Below, in pieces: positions 22,686 to 34,150 of a stretch of DNA of 64,000 nucleotides (position 1 is the first letter of the stretch; each line of letters begins with the position of its first letter). The notes beneath the pieces are model-generated. The model was given only the letters and a program-made list of their open reading frames with translations, ran no database searches and had not been told where the DNA came from. Made by a program: the position numbers and the translations under genes. Origin of the DNA: Microstegium vimineum (Eukaryota > Streptophyta > Magnoliopsida > Poales > Poaceae); assembly GCA_022036555.1 (NCBI GenBank), contig CM039123.1, positions 8,309,217 to 8,373,216 of the forward strand, in the 5' to 3' direction.

Positions 22686-23680
22686 GGATGGATCGGATGG
22701 ATTGGATGGATGGATGATACGCGAGCGCTTGATTGCTGTTGCTGTGTTGCAGCTGGTGAGCACGCTGGCGGCAAGCTTCCACCGCAGGCGCGGGAGACGA
22801 GACGAGAGCGGGCAGCTCGTCGTGGCGGCAAATGGGTCGGTTTGCGTGTGCTTGGATTATATTGCACGTGGATTTGCACGTGAATGTGACGTGGATCGAT
22901 TTGCATTATTGTTGTAGTATTGTAAAATATACTACTAATCTTGTACTTGTAGTACGTAAGGAAGATGGATCATGCAGAAATAGTACTGTACTGTATATAC
23001 GAATATACGATACGTATACTGGATGATATTTTGCAGGAAAGGCCGTGAGTCGCGCATGCACGTACACGGCAGTGCGTGACACCGACGGGACACCTACACT
23101 AATAACTTCATCGATCCATTCGACCATTCCCGATAGCAGCTTGAGGCGAAGGCCGGCCGGCCGATTGGGGACCAAGGGCGCCGCCGCTGTGCATTGCGCT
23201 GCATGCGTCTGGCCGGACCGGCGGTTGCTGGCCGGGCGCGCGGGCGGCGCATCAGCGAGCGAGCTACCACGTGCCGGTTCATCGTCGCCGTTCCGCCGCG
23301 CGCAGGGCGACAGCGGCAGCTTATAGATTATTAACACGCTTGTGCGTGCGTGGAAAATCGTCTACCAGATGGTATATATGGTGGTGCACACCACGTCGTG
23401 CGAACAGTGAGGGTGGGTTATTGGTTTGCATTATTTGTGGTGCCCGCTGATTAATAAAATTTTTAAAAAATACTGCACATCGTCATAGCCCCACACAGTG
23501 GCGGGGCCAGGAATTTTGTGGAGCCTGGGCGAGACTTAATGTCATGCAAATGTTGACAAAACTACACAAAATACCACACATAATTATATACTATACAAGC
23601 AAAAATAGATAGGCATAATAGTTTAAATTAAATAATCACTAAGTCCTAAATGACGCCCATTTCCTATCTCATCTGTATTC
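22686..23680. other. 5' region of the 4CL-like gene and MITE-border scraps
   Basis: Just upstream of the ATG is a short gatggatcg-type tandem tract (22686-22712). A weak minus-strand TATA-like aatataatcc lies near 22852-22862. The GC-rich stretch 23140-23330 is open in several frames but shows no family similarity. At 23500-23530 the text cagtggcggggccaggaatt resembles a common grass transposon end. Confidence 0.4.
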
Positions 23681-23682
23681 CC

Positions 23683-24195
23683 TTCGTTTCAAAATAAGAA
23701 TACATCTCGTGTTTTTAGAAGTTAACCAATTTTAGATTTAACTATATTTGTAGAAAATAGTATTAACATTTTTATCTTTAAATAGATTTACTATAAAAAT
23801 ATATAAAATAATTAATCTAATTATGTGCATTTTGTATCATACTTTGTACATGCTTAGTTAAAAGTTAGTATTATTTAACTCGTTGAACTGATAAACGTAT
23901 TTGGATCTAGGGACTAAGGTTCAGAGGTATCATATCGGGTGTTCCAGTACTCATTAAAAAGAACTAAAGCTAATCATAAAGCTAATTACAAAAGTTATGA
24001 ATAATTCGTGAGACAAATCTATTAAGTCTAATTAATTCTTCAATAGCACTCATTGTCCAATCATGAACTAATTAGGTTTAATATATTCATCTCACGAATT
24101 AATCTTAATATATGTAATTAATTTTATAATTAGTCTACATTTAAAAATTTAAATTAATATTGAAACACGTTTAGAGAGGAACTAAATTAGTTATC
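23683..24195. repeat. Two degraded MITEs (Stowaway-like, then a second family)
   Basis: 23683-23900 starts attcccttcgtttcaaaata, the Stowaway left-end pattern. 23940-24195 has the recurrent text gagacaaatctattaagtct and aattagtctacattt of a widespread grass MITE family, also visible at 9480-9600. Exact ends are not resolvable. Confidence 0.45.
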
Positions 24196-25412
24196 TATCA
24201 TGACATGGGTTGCTAGCGAGTAAGTAGCCGGAGAGTTATTGGTTGCAACTTGCAAAGGGAGTCAGTACGGCCAGCAGAGGAGCGAGCCCGGCCACCGGCC
24301 CAGGGTGGCCAGGCCTTGGCTCCGCTGGTGGCCCCACGTGTGTTAGACCATTACGACCACTGCTCACCACCTCATCCCTTACCCCTTGGCATCTTGCTGA
24401 GGCTGAAGGGAGTGGGGATTCATTATTATTAATAAGTTTTTTCTAGTAGATCGAGTCGTTAGTGTCTGTCTCTCTATGCAAATTTTTAGTATTAGAGTTG
24501 TATTTCCTTCTTCTCCTACTCTCGGTCAATGGTGAAGGGGAAGGGTGACATCGTTTTCTTCATGATGACTCAATTGAAGATAAGGACGACAATTTTAGCG
24601 TCAACATCTTCATCGACGTGATGACATGTAGATTTTTGTTTTCAGACGGTGGCATCAAGACGAAGATGATGTCGCCGCTGTGGAATAATTTTCCCCGGTC
24701 TTCTCTCATTTTTATTATGGTTAGATCTGGTCATGATGACGGACAAGGGAGAATATTTTTCCATCACTTTCCCCTATTCTTTGGTGACAGAAAGAAGAAG
24801 AAAAAAGACACCAGAAAGAAGAAGATCTTCAATTCCGCCTATAGGAATGTTGGTCATCGTTCGTTGGGCGGTTGTTCTTAGGCCATTTGTCGAGTGTTTG
24901 CCTGTGCGATCATCCACATTACAAAATCGATTTACAGGTTTATGTTTTAAGTTAAGCTATACACAGCGTGGATACTATTTTTTAATCTAAAATGCTTGTA
25001 ATGTATTAATGTACCTACCTAACTTTCCTATAATATAATTCTTCTTTTATCATAAAAAAAAGAAATAGACAATACCCTCTTCGTCTTATAATAAATAAGA
25101 TTCTGAGGTTCAAATTTTCTGTCAAAATAAATAATATTCTACGCAAATATGGAACATTGTCTCATAACGTCAAAGTTAATCATCGATGCATGCAAATGAT
25201 AACTACCAAATCCAAGATATATCCTCTGGAAAAGGAAAGGAGATTGAGGGTGTACATGCGTCTTGTACCAATGTCCTTATTCTGTCTAAAAGTTTCTTGA
25301 AACTTGTTTATTATCGGGTATTATCGGGCAGGGTGAGTATATAAGTATTTTTATTGAGTATCAATCTATCTTGAAAATTCTAAACATCAAGTATCTTGGG
25401 ATAGAAGAGATG
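24196..25412. other. Repeat-derived DNA, no recognisable gene
   Basis: Open frames at 24618-24990 are Lys/Arg-rich and match no family I know. 25073-25410 begins with aataccctcttcgtcttata, a Stowaway-like end. Nothing else supported. Confidence 0.4.
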
Positions 25413-25765
25413 GGATTTGCTAAATTTCAGGTGCCTGAAATTTAGTTTGCCTTCAGACAACCATTGTTGCATATATTTTATACTAAAATTGCAGTTTTAG
25501 TTCGTTGCAATTTGTGTAGACACAGTCTGTAATTTTAAGTTTTAAAAATAAAAAATTATTAGACAAAACTATAAATGTGACAAAATCTTATATATGTTGT
25601 CACAAAGATAATTTAACAATTACAATTATTTCTATAGGAGGACAAGGACAAAAATTTAATATGTTATAACACAAAGACAAATAACAAAATACAAAATTAA
25701 CAACTAACTTATACTAGTTGTAGGTATATTAGTGTTGTCTGAAATCATCTTAAATTTTAGGAACT
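25413..25765. repeat. Dispersed AT-rich repeat, copy A (uninterrupted)
   Basis: This segment is clearly the same sequence as 32990-33209 joined to 34845-34985, with shared text such as actaaaattgcagttttagt and ttaacaattacaattatttc. It opens with a perfect palindrome, ctaaatttcagg-tg-cctgaaatttag (25420-25445). Probably a non-autonomous transposon of unknown superfamily. Confidence 0.65.
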
Positions 25766-26984
25766 ATAGAAAAAATGGAAGAGATAGTTGGTTGTTTAAA
25801 ATTATATATCACCCAAAGAAATATAATAACCTTTTTATTTCATCAGATTAAAAAAGAAGCTATTAGTGCATCTTCATAATTCCTAAAATAATAATTGGTA
25901 AATCAATGAGCTTTTCAAGTGGCTAAACAAATTGGGGTACATTTGTTGGCTTGCTCCAACAGTTTTCAAATTCTCCCTCATAAACATTGAAGACAACTAC
26001 ATTATAAAAATATCAAACACTATTCATTATATAGTTCAAGAATTTCTCTGGATTTATAAATATTGTTTGAGAATATTTATTTATTTATTTATGTATATAA
26101 ATATATGGTCCTATAAAATATAATTTAGGCTGTAGCTTTTGGATTGTGGATGCTAGGATCTGGCCGTCACAATTTGGCCTTAGTCTTGTCCAAATCTTGG
26201 GTTAGCCACTGTCAGGTAGATGGCGCGACTGCACCACCCCCGCCAGACCGAAGCACCAGGTAGGGTTTTCACCCATCACATTCTTAGAAGCAGGCCACTC
26301 GCGACACTTGCAGCCGCCACGGGCACCATGACCGCTGTGATGCAGCACCATATAGACGACAAGAAGCCCACCGGCCATCAGGATCCCCGTGGTGGAGCTG
26401 CAACCGGCACGGCCCCCTAAAGCCACGCGCTGCCGCCACTGCAAGCACCAGTACCTCCTGGCGCAGTACCTTGTTTCTATCACGTATCAGCATCTGAACT
26501 AAAATGCATGGGTGAAATTGCTGCTCAATATGTCTGCACAATTTGTCCATATCGAAATTCAGCTAGTGTTATGGTATACCTCCACGTGTTCTTTTCTGTT
26601 CGATTCATTCGAAAACTAAAATTTCAAATTTGTGAAACCTATGTTGATGGCTTCTTATCCAGTATATAATGTGTCTGTTCTTTGTCCTTCGTAGTTCTGG
26701 CATGCTCCCCTTGCATCCAGACATACCCAAATCATGAATTATCGTCCAGAGGCATCGGATAAAATCATAAATCGAATGCAAAATTTGGTTTGCCGATGCG
26801 TTGGACGGACCCACACTTAGTTAAAGAAATACAACTGCATGCATTAAGAAGGTTTCTTTCTTGTCCATAGTGTCAAGAAAAAAAAGAAAAAAATTGTAAT
26901 TCAGAGGACGAATGATAAGAATTAACTAGATGCATGCGTGTAACTAAATATGCATGGAAATAGATCTGTCTCGTGGGCCGCATC
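25766..26984. other. Intergenic DNA downstream of the FAR1-related gene
   Basis: AT-rich, with a moderately GC-rich patch at 26210-26480 that is open in both strands but unlike any family I know. The part close to 26984 presumably includes the 3' untranslated region of the minus-strand FAR1-related gene. Confidence 0.4.
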
Positions 26985-28475
26985 TCATCTCACATCGTCG
27001 AACAATTTAATCCTCTTTGCCACCGGCGTGCTGCTCCTGCTCTCAACGTCCGCGGCGTTGTCCTCTACTACAGCAACAACGGCACCGGGGCCTCGCTGCC
27101 TCTCTTTCTCTTCCAGAAAGGTTTTGAAGAAGTCCTTGATCTCCTGGAAGTCCTGGGCGTCCTCCGACGCCAGGTCAAACACCTGACGCCCCAGGTCCTT
27201 CATCTCCTTGAGCCTCTCGAACTTGGCGTCGAGTCGCCTCGTCATCCTCGTCGGCGCGAGGCAGGCTGGTATCTGCGACATGTTAGTGTAACGCATCACG
27301 CAAAAGATGTGCCGGCAGGGGAGGCCGTCGCGCTCCATCTTCCGGCAGCTGCACTTGAGCACATCTCCGCCGGAGCGCCGCGTGACATGGAAGCTCACTC
27401 CCCGGCAATGGCTGAATGCCACAGTGTACATGTAGATGATCTTCACATCGTCGTATGCGGCAGTGGGTATACGACTCTCGATGACAGTCACGACGCTGAA
27501 GCTGCCCATCATCTCGATCTCCTCGCGCAGGAGGTAGAAGTTGGCCGGCGTGAACAGGCGCGCGGCGTGCTCCTCTAGGCGCCGGTGCTCGGCGTCGGTG
27601 GTGAGCTCCAGCCTGGACATGGCGGCCTGGTCGTCGAGCACGGCGACGTCCTTGCGCAGGGCGTTGGTGCAGGCGTCGGCGTGTCGCCACAGGTCGGGCA
27701 GCGACATGCCCTCGCGGAGGCCCGTGTGAAGCGGCGTGGCGAGGCACTCGGTCCGCTGGTCGTTGGCCATGCCGAGGAAGAACTTGCCGTGGACGAAGGC
27801 GGCCGCCCAAATCTTCCTCTTGGCGTACATGGCGTCAAGCCAGCGCTGGTTCGCGGCCGTCTGGTGCTTCGCCAAGAAGCGGTACCACCGGTCCAGGAAC
27901 GCCGCCGGGGAGCAGGCGTGGTCGCACATCAGGACCCTGAACTCGTTCTGCGCCGCCGCCGAGCCGCGGCCGCGGCCGAGGTGCTCCTCGATGCCCTGCT
28001 CCACGTGCGACGAGCAGAAGCGGTGGTTGGACCCCGGGAACACCGCCTTGACGGCTCCGACTCCGACCACCGCGTCGCTGTCGTCCGTGATCACCGACAC
28101 GGGCCCGTTCCAGCGGTGGTTCGCCTCCTTGAAGGCGCGCAGCAGCCAGACGAGGGAGTCGGGGGACTCGTCCGAGGTGACGCCGCAGCCGAGGACGACG
28201 GGCGTGCGGTGGTGGCTCAGCCCAACGAAGGGGACGAACGCCACGCCGTGCTTGTTCGTCCGGCACGTGGTGTCGAACACCACGACGTCGCCGTAGCCCA
28301 TCAGGTCGTCGTCGATGACGGAGTCGGTGTCGGCCCAGAAGAGATTCTTCAGGCGTCCCTCGCCGTCGAGCTCGTGCCGGTAGAAGTACTCGCAGACGTC
28401 CTCGGTTTCGGTTTTCCTGCGGCAAAGCTCGAGAACGGCGTCCGATTCGCCTCGGTCGATCGCCGGCCGTGCCAT
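26985..28475 (-). CDS. FAR1-related sequence protein (MULE transposase domain plus SWIM zinc finger)
   Basis: One uninterrupted 496-residue frame. Residues about 40-150 hold the MULE-type transposase fold with the first catalytic Asp in VVVFDTTCRTNKHGVAF (about residue 65), and PVSVITDDSDAVV follows at about 125-140. The SWIM zinc finger is CSCRKMERDGLPCRHIFCVM at about 372-392 (CxC..CxH), and a basic C-terminal tail reads AKRIKLFDD. The family descends from Mutator-like transposases and includes FHY3/FAR1, light-signalling transcription factors in the nucleus. Unlike full FRS proteins (commonly 650-850 residues) it has no N-terminal FAR1 DNA-binding domain before the transposase part. The start follows a leader intron by 18 bases. 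Codon use is strongly GC3-rich, as in intact grass genes. No terminal inverted repeats flank it, so it is a host gene rather than an active transposon. Its target is unknown. Confidence 0.85.
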   Translation of the reverse strand: MARPAIDRGESDAVLELCRRKTETEDVCEYFYRHELDGEGRLKNLFWADTDSVIDDDLMGYGDVVVFDTTCRTNKHGVAFVPFVGLSHHRTPVVLGCGVTSDESPDSLVWLLRAFKEANHRWNGPVSVITDDSDAVVGVGAVKAVFPGSNHRFCSSHVEQGIEEHLGRGRGSAAAQNEFRVLMCDHACSPAAFLDRWYRFLAKHQTAANQRWLDAMYAKRKIWAAAFVHGKFFLGMANDQRTECLATPLHTGLREGMSLPDLWRHADACTNALRKDVAVLDDQAAMSRLELTTDAEHRRLEEHAARLFTPANFYLLREEIEMMGSFSVVTVIESRIPTAAYDDVKIIYMYTVAFSHCRGVSFHVTRRSGGDVLKCSCRKMERDGLPCRHIFCVMRYTNMSQIPACLAPTRMTRRLDAKFERLKEMKDLGRQVFDLASEDAQDFQEIKDFFKTFLEEKERQRGPGAVVAVVEDNAADVESRSSTPVAKRIKLFDDVR

Positions 28476-28700
28476 GTCGTCGGTCGTCGTGCCTGCGCAG
28501 ACGGCAGACCATGTGTAAGATATATGTATGAAAGAATTGCAAACAAGCTGTAGGGCTAGGTATCAGATGAATGTAGCGCCGAGACGGGCGGCGGCGGCGT
28601 TGCCGCCTAACTCTAGACAGCGGTGCGGATCTCACCGAGGATGTGGAAGATGGCGGCGTCGAGGCGAGGACGGTTTATAATTGGGCCCTCCATTACCTCT
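28476..28700 (-). promoter_or_regulatory. Leader intron and possible core promoter of the FAR1-related gene
   Basis: On the minus strand a good donor (cctcg/gtgagatcc, 28635) and acceptor (tctgcgcag/gcacgac, 28493) outline a 143-base intron ending 18 bases before the ATG. A TATA-like ttataaac lies near 28672-28680. An upstream coding exon cannot be excluded, but none with a FAR1 domain is seen. Confidence 0.45.
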
Positions 28701-29075
28701 TATAAGAGGTTAGAGTTCAAATAAATTCAAGCCCTTGAATATTAGGAGAAATAAAATTAAATAAACAATAAAAAGAAAAAATAAATAACGAACTCCTCTT
28801 TTCTCTGCATGTGTACATGCAATTTGTTTTCTTTTTGTTGCAACCGACGGCACTTCATGGAAGGCCATCGGGCAAGAGATAATTTCAGAGTTGCTCACGA
28901 CTACCGTATCACGATCGAGGCATTCATTTATCTCGCTACCGTCCTAAACCCGCGCCAAGTCCACCCCATCCTTCATTGGGCCGTCGCTACCGCTTTATGC
29001 CACCACCCGACACTAAACTTTATTGTGCCAATTGACTTGTTCCTAAATTTGATAGAAAATCTGATCCAATGACCT
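28701..29075. other. Spacer, 5' part of a retroelement scrap
   Basis: 28740-28800 is very A-rich. From about 28810 the sequence becomes more balanced and seems to lead into the gag fragment that follows, but no frame is readable. Confidence 0.35.
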
Positions 29076-29420
29076 TTGTCAACCAATATGATCATGGAGA
29101 AAGAAAATGTATGGATGACTTCCCGTAATTTGGAAGATGGCGCCCAGATGTGGTTCCTCCAAGTCCAGCGGGATGAGGGCACCCTGGCGTGGCGCCGCTT
29201 CACCAAGCTCATGCACCTACGCTTCGGATTACTCCCACGCGTCAACCTGCTCCATCATGTGTCCCCTGCTGCCAACGACACTTCACGCATCTTTGCTGAT
29301 ATGTTCACACAGCTGGATCGTCTAAAAGCGTTGCTTAAGGAGGGGGAACGTGAACGTCTGGCGCCAGTACGTCTACAGGAAGCAGCACGTGAAATCATGG
29401 CACGCCGACGGATGCAGGCT
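29076..29420 (+). pseudogene. Retrotransposon gag fragment
   Basis: The plus-strand frame contains the recognisable gag core with AQMWFLQVQRDEGTLAWRRF and LMHLRFG, typical of grass LTR retrotransposon gag (Retrotrans_gag). Later sequence (DTSRIFADMFTQLDRLKALL) drifts away from the family. No LTRs or pol flank it, so it is an orphan scrap. The open frame runs on to 29622 without further similarity. Confidence 0.65.
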
Positions 29421-29934
29421 CTCCGTGGGCAGAAGTGTCTGCCTGTTATATCTAGGATCATCTTGTGCCCATCATCGGAGGAGCAGGCAGTGGTGCGCCT
29501 GCAAGCCGTAGGCGCGAGGTTTTCTTGCCCGACGGATGGTGCGGAAGATCCGCATGCTGCTCGGTTCATCGTTGCTCCAAATCGTAGCCTGCGCGTTCAA
29601 CCACCTAGTCTCGTTTGTACTTGATGCACCTCCTGTAGAAGTAAAGATCTGTGTATGCAGCCGTCCTGCACAGCCAAGGATGATCATTTTTGCACCTGGC
29701 TTGGTGCTGGACAGATCCAGCGTAAGAGCCTGCCGGTACATCTTCCACCCTTCATCCAACATGAAGACACCAGTTCGGCTCTTTTCATGGGATCAAGAGG
29801 TCATAGTTTTAGTTCAAATTTTTTATTATTTTGGTCCCAAATTTTCTTTCAATTTTGTCTTAAATAAAAAAGTAAGCCGAGATGTAAAAGGATTAACCTA
29901 TCCAGCTCGAGGGCGAGCTGGGTCTCCAAGGGTG
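29421..29934. other. Unassigned DNA after the gag scrap
   Basis: Open in one plus-strand frame but with no domain that I recognise. 29860-29935 is a boundary to a GC-rich element. Confidence 0.3.
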
Positions 29935-30735
29935 GGGAAGATGTCATGGGCAGCCAACAGGCTATCACTAAAGATGGCCATACGGGCCGCCGACACGGCA
30001 CTGGCACGGGCACGGTTGGGCACGACACTATGCGGCACGGCGGCGCTGTCGTGTCGTGCCTGTAGTGACGCCGTGCCCAACCCTCGGCCCGAGCACGGCC
30101 CTATGGAGACTCGGTCGTGCCGTGCCGTGCCCGTGACCAGGCCGGCCCAAGGTCGTCGGACCGCCATCGCCGTCGCGGACGCGTGGGGAAGCACCGCCGC
30201 GAGGAGACACCGACGCCGGCCGTGGGAGACGACGACGCCGGTCGCGGACGCCAGTCGCGGGGACGCGCCGACGCCGGCCGCGCGGGGACGCGCCGACGCC
30301 GGCCGTGGGGGAGACGACGACGCCGTCGCGGGGGCGCGGGCACGCCGTGGAGATGCGCCCTAACCGCGGGCGCGGGAGCGCCGCCGCCGGCTTGGCGTGC
30401 TGCTGCTGGATGCCGGCTGAGGAAGGAGAGGAGAGAGAGAGTAGGAAAGTTAGGGTTCGGGAGTGAGGAGGTATTTATATGATTGACCTCAAATCCAAAG
30501 GCTTTGGTTTCTTTAGATCATCCAACGGGCCGCAGCGGGCCGAGGAGTCGTGCCGGCCGTTGGAGCGGGCCGTGCTCGTGCCGTGCCAACGGGCTAACAT
30601 TTCAGCCCGAGCACGGGCACGACGGCAGGCCGGGCCGGCACGAACACGGTGCTAGCGGGCCGGGCCGCGTATCGGGTCGGGCCGCGTATCGGGTCGTGCT
30701 TTTTCGTGGCGGGCTCGTGCTGGTCCGAAAAATTC
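29935..30735. mobile_element. GC-rich hAT-like non-autonomous element
   Basis: Both ends are packed with cgggccg, gcacgggcacg and their complements (29980-30160 and 30530-30715), a pattern of a known grass hAT-like family with inverted GC-rich subterminal repeats. The centre contains (cgccgacgccggccg)-type tandem repeats (30205-30350), and taggaaagttagggttcgg near 30440. Exact termini and target duplication are not resolved, and the open frames are low-complexity artefacts. Confidence 0.5.
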
Positions 30736-31939
30736 GTCCTGTTTGGTCATCTTTAGCTGTCACTGGCTCAATAGGCCTAAGAGTCAATAGTTTAGCCGCC
30801 AAGTTAGGTCAAGAGTGCTTAACCACCAAGTTAGGTGAAGGGTTGATCCCCTCTCTATATAAAGAGAGGCACGTCTGTCATTTGAAATTAAAAAAAAAGA
30901 ATAATGAAGAAACAATTCTAGTCTCCCTCAATGTCTCAAGCTCTTGGCAAAGCATAAGACCTAATTATCTCAAAATACCATCAACATACCCTCACCCTAG
31001 TCCCTCGTTCCTCGCGGAACATCAAATTAACTTTCCATGACATGCTATTCTTATGTTTCTTAATTGGACATGGTCACGTTACAAAAAAAAAAACTATCAC
31101 AATACCTTTTATTTTGAAAATGAAATGAATTTCAGTTTTCTATTCATTTATCACGTTCCAACAAATGTTACAAGACAATGTTACATGAGTGTCATTATGC
31201 CATGAGACATATAAGTTTGTCACGTTATAAAAATTATATAAATCTGTACGAGTACTATGAAATAGAACTATGTATTAGTTCTAAATATAAATCATTCTGT
31301 TCTACACAACAAAATAAAATGCGGCTGCACATGTGAAGTGTGTGTCCCACCGCTATATGAATGTGTGTGTCCATGTCTATGTCTATGTTATTATTTATTA
31401 AATATTTGAGATTATGTTAGGAAAGTTAGATAATGCATGCATATTAGATCTAATAGAAAAATATTTTCCTTATATATCATATTACCTCTTTAAAAGTAAT
31501 ATGTGATAAGTGCTATTTAGAATTTTAGATCGACTATTCACGGTTACCCTTATAATTACTTCAAGGGGAAGAGAGTCAGGAAAGGAGAAAGTGTAAGTGT
31601 CAGTTTAGTCGTTCAAAAAAACTAAACTCGCGTCAATCGTGGAGCGCAGGATAACAAGAAACAAATCGGTCGTCAATCGTGGGCAGGATATTTGATTTTT
31701 TTTTAAAAAAAACATGCTCATTTGCACTGATCTTTATTTTTCATAATTGCTAAGTTTTTGTCTATCTCAGCACACGCTTTTCTGATCATCTGATTATTGG
31801 GTTCACCGTTTGATCCCCGCCGATTTAGTTATATGTTTTTTCCTTGTCGTTGACAAGCTATTCCGTATGTCTCTCATTTCATTTCCTCGTCTCCCCATGC
31901 ACAACAGTGATTATTAGGTTTTGTTGATTGTGCTTGGTC
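30736..31939. other. AT-rich intergenic DNA, no gene
   Basis: Apart from a palindromic ctctctatataaagagag (about 30848-30865) I see no structured feature and no coding signal. Confidence 0.5.
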
Positions 31940-32632
31940 TAGGAATGAAAACGATCGAATGGAGGCCAAATCATTTTCATTTTTTTCTAAAAAACGAAAT
32001 TGATATGATATGGTCGGAAACGAATATGACACCAATTTTTCGGTAATTTAGAAAACGTTATAGTCGATTGGAGAATACAGTGATAATGGTCGAAAGTGAT
32101 GAGAACGATATACTAAAAACGATAAACACACCAAACCGCCTGAGAAGAGCCATATAACTTGATCTATCTCACATGACAATAATAAATAAAGCCACAATTA
32201 ACAAGATCATAAGCTAAATCATACATTTCATACCAATCTTAGTATCAGACGGTGATAAATCACGCAAAAGTACGATAATTATTGACAATGACACAAATTA
32301 ACGTTAAAGTTCTAAGCTGACTTGATAAAGCATGGTGATAAAAACATGAATTATTAAAGTCCCTTCTCTAGTGCACCTAAAGTATGAATTGTATACTCCA
32401 TAAATAAATTAGGATTCAAGGCCTTTGAATCGATAATTATCCGGTTAAATGCGGTAATCTTCAAAATCGGTCGAAAGAGAGAGAAATCATTTTCGCTTTC
32501 GTTTCTATTCATTTTTATTGTTATCGTTTCATTTTTTATTACCACTACCATTTTTGTTTAGGCCTAAAAATTAGAAAAAACTCGAAAGCGTTTTCCGAAA
32601 ATCAGAGGTTATCATTTTCGTTTTCATCCCTA
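31940..32632. mobile_element. hAT-type MITE with perfect 8-bp target duplication (693 bp)
   Basis: The left end taggaatgaaaacg and right end cgttttcatcccta form inverted termini (TAGGRATGAAAACG). They are flanked by gcttggtc on both sides (31932-31939 and 32633-32640). The interior is AT-rich without a transposase frame. Confidence 0.85.
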
Positions 32633-32640
32633 GCTTGGTC

Positions 32641-32989
32641 CTTCTTTGTTGATTCCCGCTTCATCTCCCGCCCTGTTTGCTTTGTGTATAATATATTATT
32701 TTTTATCTTTGTTTAAATATAGAAAAAATTATGACTTGTTAATTGTCTTTGTATCAACATATACATCATCTTTTTATCATTGTTTAACTATAGAAAAAAT
32801 TATGACTTGTTAATTGTATTTGTGTCAACCTATATATTTTTTGTCCTTGTCTAACTATATAAAAAAATTGTTATCTTTTGATTGTGGGTAGGATATCTGA
32901 ACAATTGTTTTTTTTAAAAAAAACACGCTCGATCTTTATTTTACTCTAAACACTTCAATGTTTATATTTACTGATGGACACTAATATAG
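32641..32989. other. AT-rich spacer with a direct duplication
   Basis: The text ctttgtttaaatatagaaaa followed by attatgacttgttaattgtc (32705-32750) is repeated with changes at about 32780-32820 and again, more loosely, at about 32840-32885. No gene. Confidence 0.5.
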
Positions 32990-33639
32990 GATTTGCTAAA
33001 TTTCAGGTGTCTAAAATTTAATTTTCTTTCAGCGACGGTATTTTGTATTAAAATTGCAGTTTTCATTTGTTACAATTTATGTAGATATAATCTATATTCT
33101 TTAGTTCTGAGAATAAAAAAACACATTAGATAAAACCACAACCTGAGAAAATCTGATATATGTTGGCACAAAATAATTTAACAATTTACAATTATTTCTA
33201 TAGTCATACTGAAGAATCAAGGCCCTAGTTGGTTTCGGTGATTAACGACAATTTAAGATTATTATGGCTAACGTGTGTTTTACAGAGGCTATGCGTAGCC
33301 TAGCCATGGTGATCAAGGAAAATGGGCTCTAAAGGTCATCACTTAGCTCCCAAGATGGATATCGTTTCGGTTGTTAAGGAGACATGATGAAGACCCTAGA
33401 ATGATAGGCTAAGTGCCATAAGGAGATGAAGGGCACTTAGAATTAGATAGAGCTTCTCTTTTTACCTTTGACCGTACTATTAAGAGGGGTTGAGACTAGT
33501 AGCTTGACTTAGGAAAGCTTCTTGTTTAGATGTGGTGCACACTTGACTTCCTTAGCTCTAAACAAGCCTATGGTGACCGTAAGATAGCCTAGAACAACTT
33601 CCATATTCATCGCGTCGAAAAACGGAGTTGTCAAAATCA

Positions 33640-34105
33640 TTTTCTGGGCGACGGACGCTCCTGGCAGGGGCGCCGGACGCTGTCCGACGCGTCGGACAAA
33701 GGCGCCGGACGCTGGGTGGTTGAGTCCACATCGTCCGTCGGCCTTCCAGAGAGGTTGTTTTCTGGCTAAGTTTCTCAGGGTGCGTCGGGCGCTGTCCGTC
33801 GGCCAGGCGTCGGACACTGCGAAGAACGTCCGTCGGCCTTCCAGAGAGGGTGTTTTCAAACCCTAGCCAGTTTCAGCGTCGGACGCTGTGGCTGAGCGTC
33901 CGTCGCCCAGTGACGTAGCGTCCGTCGCTGGGAACACTGTGTCAGAACTAGCCGTTAGACAGAGGCGTCGGAGCGTCCGTCGCCTAGGCGTCGGAGCGTC
34001 CGTCGCCTAGGCGTCGGAGCGTCCGTCGCCTCAATTATGAACAGAAACTAGCCGTTGGGCATGCGACGGACCGTCCGTCGCCTAGTCGACGGAGCGTCCG
34101 TCGCC
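33640..34105. repeat. Tandem gcgtccgtcgcc repeats inside solo LTR
   Basis: A 23-bp unit (gcgtcggagcgtccgtcgcctag) occurs three times in a row at about 33966-34033. Looser copies of cgtcggacgctgtccg surround it from 33650 to 34105. Confidence 0.8.
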
Positions 34106-34140
34106 AACTTAAAATGCCAGCCCGAGGCAGTTTTCAGAGG

Positions 34141-34150
34141 GTCTATTTAT
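34141..34150 (+). promoter_or_regulatory. TATA-like box of the solo LTR
   Basis: The sequence ctatttatag stands in the middle of the LTR, right after the GC-rich repeats. The equivalent box exists in the LTR at 44251-46493, at about 45395, in the same relative place. Confidence 0.4.

Noticed and set aside
21529..22917. Long plus-strand open frame of 462 codons
   Set aside because: It is the complement of the GC-rich first exon of the 4CL-like gene and has no family similarity.
27585..28553. Long plus-strand open frame over the FAR1-related gene
   Set aside because: Shadow of the minus-strand gene, caused by high GC3.
29536..30482. Arg/Gly/Pro-rich open frames
   Set aside because: Products of the GC-rich hAT-like element and its tandem repeats, not proteins.
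33966..34033. 23-bp tandem units as a possible satellite or regulatory array of a host gene
   Set aside because: They lie wholly inside a solo LTR defined by a target duplication.
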